Shown: one piece after another, positions 8,746-17,205 of the stretch
Position numbering within the stretch: the first letter of the stretch is position 1
Layout: each line of letters begins with the position of its first letter
Source: an uncultured Acidaminococcus sp.
GTDB taxonomy: Bacteria > Bacillota > Negativicutes > Acidaminococcales > Acidaminococcaceae
Length of the DNA: 39,198 nucleotides
Assembly (NCBI GenBank): GCA_900315205.1
Contig: OMYF01000017.1
Span: forward strand, 1 to 39,198
Direction: 5' to 3'
Translations under genes and position numbers: made by a program
The notes under the pieces: model-generated
Told to the model about the DNA's origin: nothing
What the model saw: the letters and a program-made list of their open reading frames with translations, nothing else
Databases searched by the model: none

Positions 8746-9126
8746 TCACCAGATATTCTCAGCGATTTTCCGGGCAAATTCGTTCCTGTATCCGTGCCGG
8801 ATGTAACGGGCAAAGGCTTTGGTCAGGACTTCATCTTTTAAGTCCCCGGCGGCAAGGCGCTCCGTTTCACCGCTTTTTTTGAGCTGATATTCGATGCTCT
8901 CCAGGTTTTCGGGATATTCCATGACCGTATAGACACTCATGACAGCACCGCCACGGTCGTCGATATCGTCCCCCCTGCGTTCTTCCGCCCACAGGCGGTG
9001 CGTTTCCTTATCCCAGAGCACATCGTAGGTCACGTCCTCCCGGCCGTCATAGACCTTTGTCAGTGCCCCCATGATGGCCGCATCGATGATTTCCACAATT
9101 TCGTCTTCCGTCCAGCCCTTTGCCAT
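8746..9126 (-). CDS. Small acidic protein of unknown function
   Basis: 126 aa, not recognised. It is soluble, charged and rich in Asp/Glu, with no signal peptide, membrane segment or Cys cluster. The N-terminus WTEDEIVEIIDAAIMGALTK looks like an amphipathic helix; the centre (TYDVLWDKETHRLWAEERRGDD) looks beta-like; the C-terminus ends ARKIAENIW. ATG 9126 has GGAGC seven bases upstream. It lies 70 bp after another unknown minus-strand gene (9197-9823) and is probably co-transcribed with it. Its end faces the leu operon. Confidence 0.6.
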   Translation of the reverse strand: MAKGWTEDEIVEIIDAAIMGALTKVYDGREDVTYDVLWDKETHRLWAEERRGDDIDDRGGAVMSVYTVMEYPENLESIEYQLKKSGETERLAAGDLKDEVLTKAFARYIRHGYRNEFARKIAENIW

Positions 9127-9196
9127 ATTCCCAGCTCCTTTATCCCTGTCTGATGCTTTCCATGATACCCTATTCCACTGGGAAAGGCAAAAGAAA

Positions 9197-9823
9197 CTAT
9201 CCTCTGATCATCGTCTCGGCCAGATAAAGGCCGTTTTCCTTCAGACAGGCGATGACTTTTTCCGAATCCCAGCCATCCCGGCTGACGACCTTTTCCCGCC
9301 TGCCGGGGTTGCCAAAGGAAATCAGCTCCCACGGCAGGGTCACATCCCGCACGTGGCGGATCTCATGATCCATGAAAACGGATTCATACTGCAGCAGCCG
9401 CGGTTCCTCGGCATAGAGGATCATGACATTGTAATCATAGCGGCCAAGTTCGTCCCCGCGGTCCGAGCTGATGCCGAAGTGGAGGAATCCGTCCTCCAGC
9501 AGGACTTCTCCGAACTGATCCAGGATATAAGAGATAAAGTCACGCTCCATCCCATCCATATAGTACAGGTGAGTCAGCGTCCGTTCTGTCCGGCGGGCTT
9601 TTTGAGCGCCTCCGGCAGGGATCTTTCCGTCCCTGCGGCGTACCGGCTCCTCCAGGAAAAGAGAAAAACCGTCAGCGTCGTTGAGTTCCAGAAAGGCATC
9701 GAAGAGACCGCGGATTTTTTCCCGGCTCACACAGGCTTTCAGCGTTCCCGGTTCCGGACTGCAGTACGCATCGGACACCTGATGGGCATCATACAAAGAA
9801 CAACCTCTTGTAAACTGGAACAT
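9197..9823 (-). CDS. Conserved-looking cytosolic protein of unknown function
   Basis: 208 aa, not recognised. It starts MFQFTRGCSLYDAHQ and carries a Tyr/Asp-rich middle (LTHLYYMDGMERDF, then FHFGISSDRGDELGRYDYNVMIL) and a C-terminal segment LPWELISFGNPGRREKV. No signal peptide or membrane helix is visible. I placed the start at ATG 9823, which has GGGGAG eight bases upstream; a GTG at 9832 is in frame but lies inside that ribosome site. It is the first of two minus-strand unknown genes. Nothing in the sequence gives a defensible function. Confidence 0.6.
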   Translation of the reverse strand: MFQFTRGCSLYDAHQVSDAYCSPEPGTLKACVSREKIRGLFDAFLELNDADGFSLFLEEPVRRRDGKIPAGGAQKARRTERTLTHLYYMDGMERDFISYILDQFGEVLLEDGFLHFGISSDRGDELGRYDYNVMILYAEEPRLLQYESVFMDHEIRHVRDVTLPWELISFGNPGRREKVVSRDGWDSEKVIACLKENGLYLAETMIRG

Positions 9824-9987
9824 GGATCTCACTCCCCTCTCCTGTACACATCGAATCCATCACGTCATGCTCTTATTTTAACAGATTTTGCGGATTTATC
9901 CATATGATTTTGATAAAATGTATCTTTTATGATACGGCAATGCCGGCCATATCGGAGTGATCTGTCATCAGGCAGGGCAGCAGTCGG

Positions 9988-10028
9988 CCGCAGGCCGCGG
10001 CCTGCGTTCTGCGGAGTGCGGCCCGCGA
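9988..10028 (+). repeat. Degenerate heptanucleotide-phased repeat, copy 3
   Basis: Six units with GC[AG] at 9990, 9997, 10004, 10011, 10018 and 10025, exactly 7 bases apart, in the plus orientation like copies 1 and 2. The intervening bases vary. Non-coding, downstream of groEL. Confidence 0.7.
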
Positions 10029-10064
10029 CGCCTTCCCTTCTGCCCTCCCCCGCTGCAGCAGAAA

Positions 10065-10090
10065 AGGCGTGAGCAGGAACGCTCACGCCT
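10065..10090 (-). terminator. Hairpin downstream of groEL
   Basis: Perfect 10-bp stem AGGCGTGAGC (10065-10074) with GCTCACGCCT (10081-10090), loop of 6. The minus-strand T run is weak (CTTTTC), so it may be a backup terminator. Confidence 0.5.
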
Positions 10091-10131
10091 GAGGTGGCAA
10101 ATCAGAATACCAGATTGTGCACATATAAAAC

Positions 10132-10163
10132 AAAACCCCGTGCAAAAGATGCGCGGGGTTTCT
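10132..10163 (-). terminator. Terminator of groES-groEL, possibly bidirectional
   Basis: AAACCCCG-TGC/GCG-CGGGGTTT hairpin at 10133-10161, loop AAAAGAT, with GTTTTGTTTTAT on the minus strand and TTTCTGTTTTAA on the plus strand. About 100 bp after the groEL stop. Confidence 0.75.
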
Positions 10164-10261
10164 GTTTTAATTTTTTTGCCCAATTTCAGCCCAATTTGGG
10201 CCATTTTCAAGGCTTCAGAAAGCCTGAAAACACAGGCATCATGCGGTTTTACGGGACCGGA

Positions 10262-11920
<1,659 letters not shown>

Positions 11921-11958
11921 TTATAGGGTGAACGATTTTCCACGTAGAACGGGACGAT

Positions 11959-12252
11959 TCACTTATCTTCCACAACGGCCAGGATATCGCTGTCTCTCAG
12001 GATGATGTAGTTCTTGCCGTCCAGTTCCACTTCACTGCCGGAGTATTTAGCGAAAACGACGGTCTCGCCAACTTTGACAGCGGACGGAACGCGGGTGCCG
12101 TTATCAAGCAGGCGGCCCGTGCCTACAGCAATGACCTTGCCGGTCTGAGGTTTATCTTTATGCGCCGTATCAGGCAGATAGATGCCACTTTCCGTTTTTT
12201 CTTCTTGTACAATCGGTTCTACAACCACATGATCATCTAAAGGTCTTAACAT
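11959..12252 (-). CDS. groES: Co-chaperonin GroES (10 kDa)
   Basis: 97 aa. Forms the heptameric lid on Gro[16 protein letters not shown] at the N-terminus is the PROSITE-like GroES start, the mobile loop is [14 protein letters not shown] (about residues 17-30), and the C-terminus is [17 protein letters not shown]. The ATG at 12252 has GGGGGAT upstream; the open frame extends 19 codons further but into the CIRCE region and is not expected to be translated. First gene of groESL. Confidence 0.97.
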   Translation of the reverse strand: MLRPLDDHVVVEPIVQEEKTESGIYLPDTAHKDKPQTGKVIAVGTGRLLDNGTRVPSAVKVGETVVFAKYSGSEVELDGKNYIILRDSDILAVVEDK

Positions 12253-12298
12253 TTTCGATAATCCCCCTTTGTTAGGTATGAATGAACTTTTTGATTTA

Positions 12299-12325
12299 TT
12301 AGCACTCATTTAATCGGAGTGCTAA
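12299..12325 (-). promoter_or_regulatory. CIRCE operator (HrcA-binding)
   Basis: Perfect TTAGCACTC-N9-GAGTGCTAA inverted repeat at 12299-12307 / 12317-12325, between the promoter and groES. In Firmicutes HrcA binds this to repress groESL until heat shock. Confidence 0.97.
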
Positions 12326-12336
12326 CTACAGTATTT

Positions 12337-12364
12337 ATAATAGCATTTTTTTAGAAAAAAGCAA
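12337..12364 (-). promoter_or_regulatory. Probable groESL promoter
   Basis: On the minus strand: TTGCTT (12364-12359), 16-bp spacer, TATTAT (12342-12337), ending just before CIRCE. The palindrome GCAAGAGTCTTGC overlaps the -35 region at 12361-12373. Confidence 0.65.
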
Positions 12365-12403
12365 GAGTCTTGCAAAAAAAAGTCAGGAAATTTGTCTATT
12401 GAA

Positions 12404-12438
12404 ATCAAAAAAATATCCGTCAAGATACGACGGATATT
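12404..12438 (-). terminator. Terminator downstream of the first XRE gene
   Basis: Perfect 10-bp stem AATATCCGTC (12412-12421) with GACGGATATT (12429-12438), loop of 7. On the minus strand it is followed by a run of seven T. It lies about 140 bp past the XRE stop, insulating groESL. Confidence 0.8.
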
Positions 12439-12580
12439 CACACGCTATTTATTCGGGGCTTCTCACCGGGCCACAGCGGTCAAAACAAAAGAGCTGCCGC
12501 TTCTCCTTCCCATCACTGCATCCTGGACGGATCAAAGAAGCGGCGCTGTGTTCCTTATGCTGTTTTTTGCCGATCTGGGC

Positions 12581-12862
12581 TCATTTGGCTTTTTTGCTGC
12601 TTTTTCTCGCCGATGCCAGCCGCATTTCCTCTTCCGTAACAGTGAGGAATGTTTCGATGGGCAGGTCCAGCACATTTGCAATGTCCACCAGTGTCGCCAG
12701 AGGGGCAATATTGTCGTAATGCCCTTCTTCAATACGCTGGATACTGCTGACACTGATATTGGCCAGAGCTGCCAGTTCCTGCTGGGTCTTCCCGTACAGG
12801 GAACGATAGTACCGGATTTTCGCTCCAACGACAATGGAAAGCAACAAAGTGTCATTACGCAT
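12581..12862 (-). CDS. XRE-family HTH regulator, paralogue A
   Basis: 93 aa, a compact single-domain DNA-binding protein. The HTH_3/XRE domain spans about residues 12-70: GAKIRYYRSLYGKTQQELAALANIS is helices 1-2, SVSSIQRIEEG is the recognition helix, and PLATLVDIANVLDLPIETFL closes the fold. A charged tail follows (EEEMRLASARKSSKKAK). No second ligand or catalytic domain is visible. ATG 12862 is preceded by GGAAGAGG. It is strongly similar to the gene at 13786-14055 (both begin MRND and share RIEEG-YDNIAPLATL-DIAN), so the two are recent paralogues. The promoter at 13025-13053 leaves a leader of roughly 155 nt. Target genes are unproven; the shared box suggests autoregulation and control of the autotransporter. 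Confidence 0.85.
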   Translation of the reverse strand: MRNDTLLLSIVVGAKIRYYRSLYGKTQQELAALANISVSSIQRIEEGHYDNIAPLATLVDIANVLDLPIETFLTVTEEEMRLASARKSSKKAK

Positions 12863-13024
12863 AGTTATGCACCTCTTCCTATTGGGATTATCTGCCAAAG
12901 GCAGAGATTTACAGGGAAATGTGTATCTTGCTTCTGATGAAGAGGCCCGCTCGCGATCCGGCATAGATCCTTCCCACAGGATCCATCCCTGAGCTTTGCA
13001 ACATACTTGGGATTTCTTTTCTCT

Positions 13025-13053
13025 ATTTTATTATGTTTTTGTCAAAAGGACAA
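13025..13053 (-). promoter_or_regulatory. Promoter and putative shared operator of XRE paralogue A
   Basis: Minus strand: TTGTCC (13053-13048), 17-bp spacer beginning TTTTGACA, TAAAAT (13030-13025). TTGTC and GACAA form an inverted repeat. The TTGTYCTTTTG core recurs at 14240 (minus) and 14304 (plus). Confidence 0.65.
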
Positions 13054-13301
13054 TGTACTATTTACTAAAATGTCATATGTTTCTGTCTTTCAGTCATATT
13101 AAGAGGTGTTTTTCCTTGTCCTGTTGCCATTAATTTTATAAAATGTATATAAGGGAAAATATCGTAGTTTCTTCTTTTCTACTAAAAAAGCGGATCTTTT
13201 GGAGAGGATCCGGCAGCCGGTTTGGGAAAATCTGACAACTTCACAAAATTGAAATGCAGCTATAAAAAATGAGGAGAATGGCAGCCAATTAACGGACAGC
13301 A

Positions 13302-13341
13302 GCTTATTTACGCGGTCCTCTTTCCGGCTGCGTAAATAAGC
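13302..13341. repeat. Inverted repeat, 12-bp arms
   Basis: GCTTATTTACGC (13302-13313) with GCGTAAATAAGC (13330-13341), 16-base loop. No T run follows on either strand, so it does not look like a simple terminator. Confidence 0.6.
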
Positions 13342-13409
13342 AGGATTCCTGGAGAGGAAGTACGCCGCTTCCTGACGGAAAGTATGCAAAGGATTCCTGC
13401 TGCCCAGGG

Positions 13410-13448
13410 AATGGCCCGGAGAGATGCGCTCTCTCCGGGCCATTTTCC
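13410..13448 (+). terminator. Orphan terminator-like hairpin
   Basis: Perfect 15-bp stem (13410-13424 with 13430-13444), loop TGCGC, then TTTCCG. No plus-strand gene is visible upstream of it. Confidence 0.5.
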
Positions 13449-13532
13449 GTGCGCTTTAAAACAGAAAACAAATAGCCGGCAGCTCTGTTTTCCTGAGACT
13501 TCTCTTCCGGACGTAAAAACTTCAATTCTGTC

Positions 13533-13585
13533 ATAAAGATATGGGTCCTGTGGCCACACCCGGTTCACAGGACCCATATCTTTAT
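13533..13585. repeat. 20-bp perfect inverted repeat
   Basis: Arms 13533-13552 and 13566-13585 are fully complementary, with a 13-base loop GCCACACCCGGTT. The outer arms are AT-rich (ATAAAGAT/ATCTTTAT). It may be a bidirectional terminator for paralogue B (stop at 13786) or part of a small RNA. Confidence 0.6.
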
Positions 13586-13785
13586 CATAGAATCAAAAAA
13601 CATCCCAAACTTTCGCTTCAACTCATCCACATGCAAGGAACTGAAGAGAAAATCGACATGCCCCACTTTCAGTCTGTTTGAGAAATTCCTGTGACTCCAC
13701 TCCTGCGGCCAGCCAGATGGCCCGTCGGGACGGAAATGGATGATCTGAAGTCCAGCTCTGTCTACTGGCAAAAAGCTTCCCCCCT

Positions 13786-14055
13786 TTATTTCTTCCTCCT
13801 GGAAAGAGCCAGTTCCTTTTCTTCTTTGGAAATCGTAAGAAATGCGGCAACATCGAAATTCAGCGCATTGGCAATGTCGATCAAAGTGGCGAGCGGTGCG
13901 ATATTATCGTACTGCCCCTCTTCGATCCGCTGGATTGTGCTGGCGCTGAAATTGGTAAGGGCTGCCAGCTCCTTTTGGGTCTTTCCGCATAAGGTCCGGT
14001 AATACCGGATTTTAGCACCCAGGACAGTTGAAATCACCATTCTGTCATTACGCAC
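13786..14055 (-). CDS. XRE-family HTH regulator, paralogue B
   Basis: 89 aa. The XRE HTH spans about residues 12-70 (GAKIRYYRTLCGKTQKELAALTNFS, SASTIQRIEEG, PLATLIDIANALNFDVAAFL) with a charged C-terminal tail ending SRRKK. The start is GTG 14055: GTGCGTAATGAC encodes MRND exactly where paralogue A has ATGCGTAATGAC, and AAAGGGGA lies upstream. Roughly two-thirds of positions match paralogue A by eye; the differences include helix 2 and the tail. The promoter at 14212-14240 gives a leader of about 150 nt and lies back-to-back with the autotransporter promoter 64 bp away. That placement makes it a candidate regulator of the autotransporter (inference). Confidence 0.85.
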   Translation of the reverse strand: MRNDRMVISTVLGAKIRYYRTLCGKTQKELAALTNFSASTIQRIEEGQYDNIAPLATLIDIANALNFDVAAFLTISKEEKELALSRRKK

Positions 14056-14211
14056 AATTCAAACATCCCCTTTCTTCGGCCTTTCCCTGCTGAGGCTGCA
14101 GAAAAGCTTATTTTGCGTTTCCGGAGAGTAGACTCGATATTGAAAGAAACGGATGCTTTGGATCGAACAGTTACAACTTTCTCTTCTGTTCTTTTTTCCT
14201 CCCCTGATTAT

Positions 14212-14240
14212 ATTTTATTCTTGTCAGTTCAAAAGAACAA
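14212..14240 (-). promoter_or_regulatory. Promoter and putative shared operator of XRE paralogue B
   Basis: Minus strand: TTGTTC (14240-14235), 17-bp spacer beginning TTTTGAAC, TAAAAT (14217-14212). CATTGTYCTTTTGA is common to paralogues A and B. Confidence 0.65.
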
Positions 14241-14303
14241 TGAGGCTTTCACAAAAGCCGCAAAATAAGAAGAATTTTATACAAATCACGCTGATTGGAA
14301 AAC

Positions 14304-14332
14304 TTGTCCTTTTGTCCGTTCCTTTCTACAAT
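14304..14332 (+). promoter_or_regulatory. Promoter and putative shared operator of the autotransporter
   Basis: TTGTCC (14304-14309), 17-bp spacer beginning TTTTGTCC, TACAAT (14327-14332). Same TTGTYCTTTTG core and spacing as the two XRE promoters. The leader to the ATG at 14481 is about 140 nt and contains no clear terminator. Confidence 0.65.
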
Positions 14333-14480
14333 GTTTTTAATGAAGGGATCCTTTTCAAATATCTGAAGCATCGTGCAGCGGACCATGCCAGGCCGGAAAC
14401 GGGCCCCGCATCCATCCCGCCGGCTGCACAGGCCTTTTTTCATTTTGAATGCATTCAGTTGTTATGGAAGGGGAAAATTT

Positions 14481-17036
14481 ATGAAAAGACATAATACCAT
14501 GGGGGCTTTCCATAATACAGGCAGTCTTGTCCACAGCAAAAGAAAAACGGCTGTGCTGGCAGCCTGTGTACTGGCCTCCCTCCTTTTCGCATCAGGCACG
14601 GACAGGATCGCCATAACGCATGCCCAGGGCAGCACTGTGGCGGGAAGCAGTGTCGCGCTGGGAGACGGTTCTGCCGTCACAAATGAAAACGGAGGACAGG
14701 AAGGCTATCTTGCCGATAAAAAGACCGATTCCCAAAAAGACAGCACCTGGACATCCACCAGTGGAGATATTTCCGTCGGCGATCCGGAGCACGACATCAC
14801 ACGGCAGATCACGGGTGTCGCAGCGGGCACTGCTGATACGGACGCAGCGAACGTGGCCCAGGTCAAAGCCGCGGCCCACGTGGAAGTCGGCACGGACGAA
14901 AGCGGCCACACGACCCTGACGTTCAGCGACAATACCACAGTCACGCTCGCAGGCGAAAAGGGAGACAAAGGCGATAAAGGTGACAAGGGCGACAAAGGAG
15001 ATCAGGGAGCTCCCGGCGAAAGAGGAGAACGCGGCCCGGCCGGACCTCCCGGCCCTGCAGGAACGCCCGGAAAATCCATCAAAGCCGGAACCTACCAGGT
15101 GGACTATTCAAAGGGTGACGGAACAGTTACCATGGAAGTCATTGATTACCGGGGCAATAATCAGGGCTATGTGACGATAGAAGGCATCAAGAATGACGGC
15201 GGCTCGGGAGCTGTTACCGTAGCCAAAGCAGGCAATACGAATATCCTCGTCGCAGACAGCGGTACGGACGGAAATCATGACTACACGATTTCCCTGAACG
15301 ATGAACTGACCGGCCTCACCAGCGTGACCACAAATACCCTGAATGCCGATACCATCCATTCCGGTGACACCACGATCGATTCCTCCGGCCTGGTGATCCA
15401 GGACGGGCCTTCGGTCACAAAAAGCGGTATCGCTGCGGGCGGACAAAAGATAACGGACGTGGCTGCCGGCACGGAGGATAGTGATGCCGTCAATGTCTCA
15501 CAGCTGAACGAGGTGAAAACCCTTGCGGAAGCACATTCGACCGTCAGCGTCGGCGGCCAGTCTGCAGCGGAGGACGGTACGCCCGCAAAAGGGGGAAACC
15601 TGCTGCTTGTCCGCACCACCGCTGACAACGGCAGCAAAAACTATGATCTCCGGCTGGCTGACGATCTCGTCATCGGCGGACAGGACGGCAATGCCGGCAG
15701 TATTGCCGTAAAAGGGGCGGACGGAAATTCCGGCGTCACCCTAAACGGCACTGACGGCTCCATCGGCCTTACAGGCAGGGACGGCAGTACGGGCCTGACG
15801 CTCCGCGGCGCAGCAGGCAGTGCCGGGGCAGACGGCAAAACCGGTCTCACGCGCATCGTCTATGAAGACTCGGGCGGCACAGCCCATGAAACAGCGACCC
15901 TGGATGACGGGCTCCGCTTTGCCGGTGATGACGGCCGTGTGATCACCAAAAAACTCAATGAAAGGCTCGATATCACGGGCGGCGAAACGGACAGTGCCAG
16001 ACTTTCAGATGGGCCGAACATCGGCGTCACGGATGAAAACGGCAGTCTCCGCATCCGGCTGGCCAGGGATATCACGGGCGTGGACAGCATCTCTTTCAGC
16101 AGCCCGACGGACAGCAGCCGCCAGGTCATCATTTCCGGTGACCGGATCGACATGGGCGGCAACAAAATCACAGGGACCGCTCCCGGTGAAATCAGCCGCT
16201 CCAGTACGGATGCGGTCAATGGCAGCCAGCTCTGGGAGACCAACCAGAATATCGAACATCTGGCAGGCGACATCAATTCCCTGGACACGCGGGTCAATCG
16301 GGTCGGTGCCGGTGCGGCCGCTCTGGCAGCGCTCCATCCCCAGGACTTCGATCCCGATGACAAATGGGATTTTGCCGCCGGGTACGGCAATTACAAAGAT
16401 GCCAGTGCCGTTGCTGTGGGAGCTTTCTACAGACCGACGGAAGACGTGCTCCTTTCCGTGGGCGGCAGCTTCAGCGGCGGTGAAAAAATGGTCAACGCCG
16501 GTGTGACATTCAAGCTGGGACAGCGCAATGCCGTCTCCCGCAGCCGCGTTTCCCTGGCGAGGGATATGCTCGAGATGAAAGAAGAAATCAACGTCCTGAA
16601 ACAGAAGCTGGCGGCCTGCACTGCAGCCGGTCCTGCATCCCCCGCGGAAGCTTCCGGGGACCGTATGTTCCCCGACGTGCCTGAAAACCACTGGGCCTAC
16701 ACCTATGTGAAAGAGCTGGCCCGGCGGGGATACCTGGAAGGATACCCGGACGGTACATTCCAGGGCGACCGCAGTATGACGCGCTATGAATATGCGGCTG
16801 TCATCTACCGGGCCCTGCAGAACGGAGCCCTTGTCGACGGGAAGATGCTCAAATCCATCCATGAATTCAGTTCCGAGCTGGCCGATGCCCAGGCAGCGGA
16901 CCGCTTCCGGGTGGACCGCGTGGCAGGAAAGGACAATGACCGCCATAAGATCGAACGAGTCCGCATCAACGACAAGAATGATGAAGCGGCCGGCATCTAC
17001 CGTGACACATACGGTTCCCATATCGAAAAAAAGTAA
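14481..17036 (+). CDS. YadA-type trimeric autotransporter with collagen-like stalk and C-terminal SLH domain
   Basis: 851 aa, a predicted surface adhesin. Domains: signal peptide (about 1-48, basic start, hydrophobic TAVLAACVLASLLFASG, cleavage near THAQG); YadA-like head/neck elements (GSSVALGDGSAVTNE; DAANVAQVKA at 121-130; DAVNVSQL at 335-342; DAVNGSQLW at 577-585); a collagen-like Gly-X-Y run at about 158-197; beta-rich Gly/Asp repeats at 395-460; a coiled stalk at 585-608; the YadA membrane anchor at about 609-680 (WDFAAGYGNYKDASAVAVGAFY to VNAGVTFKLG). The anchor normally ends the protein, but here about 170 residues follow: a coiled coil (690-712), one SLH domain (about 728-776, FPDVPENHWAY to MTRYEYAAVIYRAL) and a charged tail. 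Negativicutes use SLH to tether outer-membrane proteins to peptidoglycan, so the tail is probably periplasmic. ATG 14481 follows GGAAGGGG; the open frame extends 36 codons further without a ribosome site. Ligand unknown. Confidence 0.9.
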   Translation: MKRHNTMGAFHNTGSLVHSKRKTAVLAACVLASLLFASGTDRIAITHAQGSTVAGSSVALGDGSAVTNENGGQEGYLADKKTDSQKDSTWTSTSGDISVGDPEHDITRQITGVAAGTADTDAANVAQVKAAAHVEVGTDESGHTTLTFSDNTTVTLAGEKGDKGDKGDKGDKGDQGAPGERGERGPAGPPGPAGTPGKSIKAGTYQVDYSKGDGTVTMEVIDYRGNNQGYVTIEGIKNDGGSGAVTVAKAGNTNILVADSGTDGNHDYTISLNDELTGLTSVTTNTLNADTIHSGDTTIDSSGLVIQDGPSVTKSGIAAGGQKITDVAAGTEDSDAVNVSQLNEVKTLAEAHSTVSVGGQSAAEDGTPAKGGNLLLVRTTADNGSKNYDLRLADDLVIGGQDGNAGSIAVKGADGNSGVTLNGTDGSIGLTGRDGSTGLTLRGAAGSAGADGKTGLTRIVYEDSGGTAHETATLDDGLRFAGDDGRVITKKLNERLDITGGETDSARLSDGPNIGVTDENGSLRIRLARDITGVDSISFSSPTDSSRQVIISGDRIDMGGNKITGTAPGEISRSSTDAVNGSQLWETNQNIEHLAGDINSLDTRVNRVGAGAAALAALHPQDFDPDDKWDFAAGYGNYKDASAVAVGAFYRPTEDVLLSVGGSFSGGEKMVNAGVTFKLGQRNAVSRSRVSLARDMLEMKEEINVLKQKLAACTAAGPASPAEASGDRMFPDVPENHWAYTYVKELARRGYLEGYPDGTFQGDRSMTRYEYAAVIYRALQNGALVDGKMLKSIHEFSSELADAQAADRFRVDRVAGKDNDRHKIERVRINDKNDEAAGIYRDTYGSHIEKK

Positions 17037-17062
17037 ATTCCCTTTCTCTCTCCATCCAGACT

Positions 17063-17115
17063 GCATAATACCAAGGCGCCGCCAGGAAAATCCTGGCGGC
17101 GCCCTGGTATTATGC
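17063..17115. terminator. Long hairpin after the autotransporter
   Basis: 25-bp arms (17063-17087 with 17091-17115), one mismatch, loop AAA. It starts 26 bases after the stop. No long T run follows, but AT-rich outer arms (GCATAATACC) and stability support termination, possibly in both directions. Confidence 0.7.
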
Positions 17116-17205
17116 TGCAGTGCCGGGCCAGCAGGCCGCTGGCTCCATCCCGCATTTTATACATACAAACCGTACCGTCCCTGCCGCATCACAGCAGGAT
17201 CTGTC

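Larger units (their letters stand above)
9824..10261. other. Intergenic region: heptad repeat and groEL terminators
   Basis: 438 bp without a gene. An AT-rich stretch upstream of the 9823 gene contains GTATC/GATAC at 9919-9934. Then come the phased repeat at 9988-10028, hairpins at 10065-10090 and 10133-10161, and a CCCAATTTGGG palindrome near 10190-10200. Confidence 0.6.
12863..13785. other. Hairpin-rich non-coding region between the XRE paralogues
   Basis: About 920 bp with no supportable gene. Contents in order: leader and promoter of paralogue A (12863-13053), AT-rich DNA, an inverted repeat at 13302-13341, a strong hairpin at 13411-13443, AAAACAGA/TCTGTTTT near 13458-13493, and a 20-bp hairpin at 13533-13585. 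The minus-strand open frames of 60-114 codons overlap in different frames, lack ribosome sites and show no domain. Confidence 0.55.

Noticed and set aside
13099..13853. Overlapping minus-strand frames of 60-114 codons as a possible degraded gene
   Set aside because: Frames overlap each other, contain the hairpins, lack ribosome sites and show no domain-like sequence.
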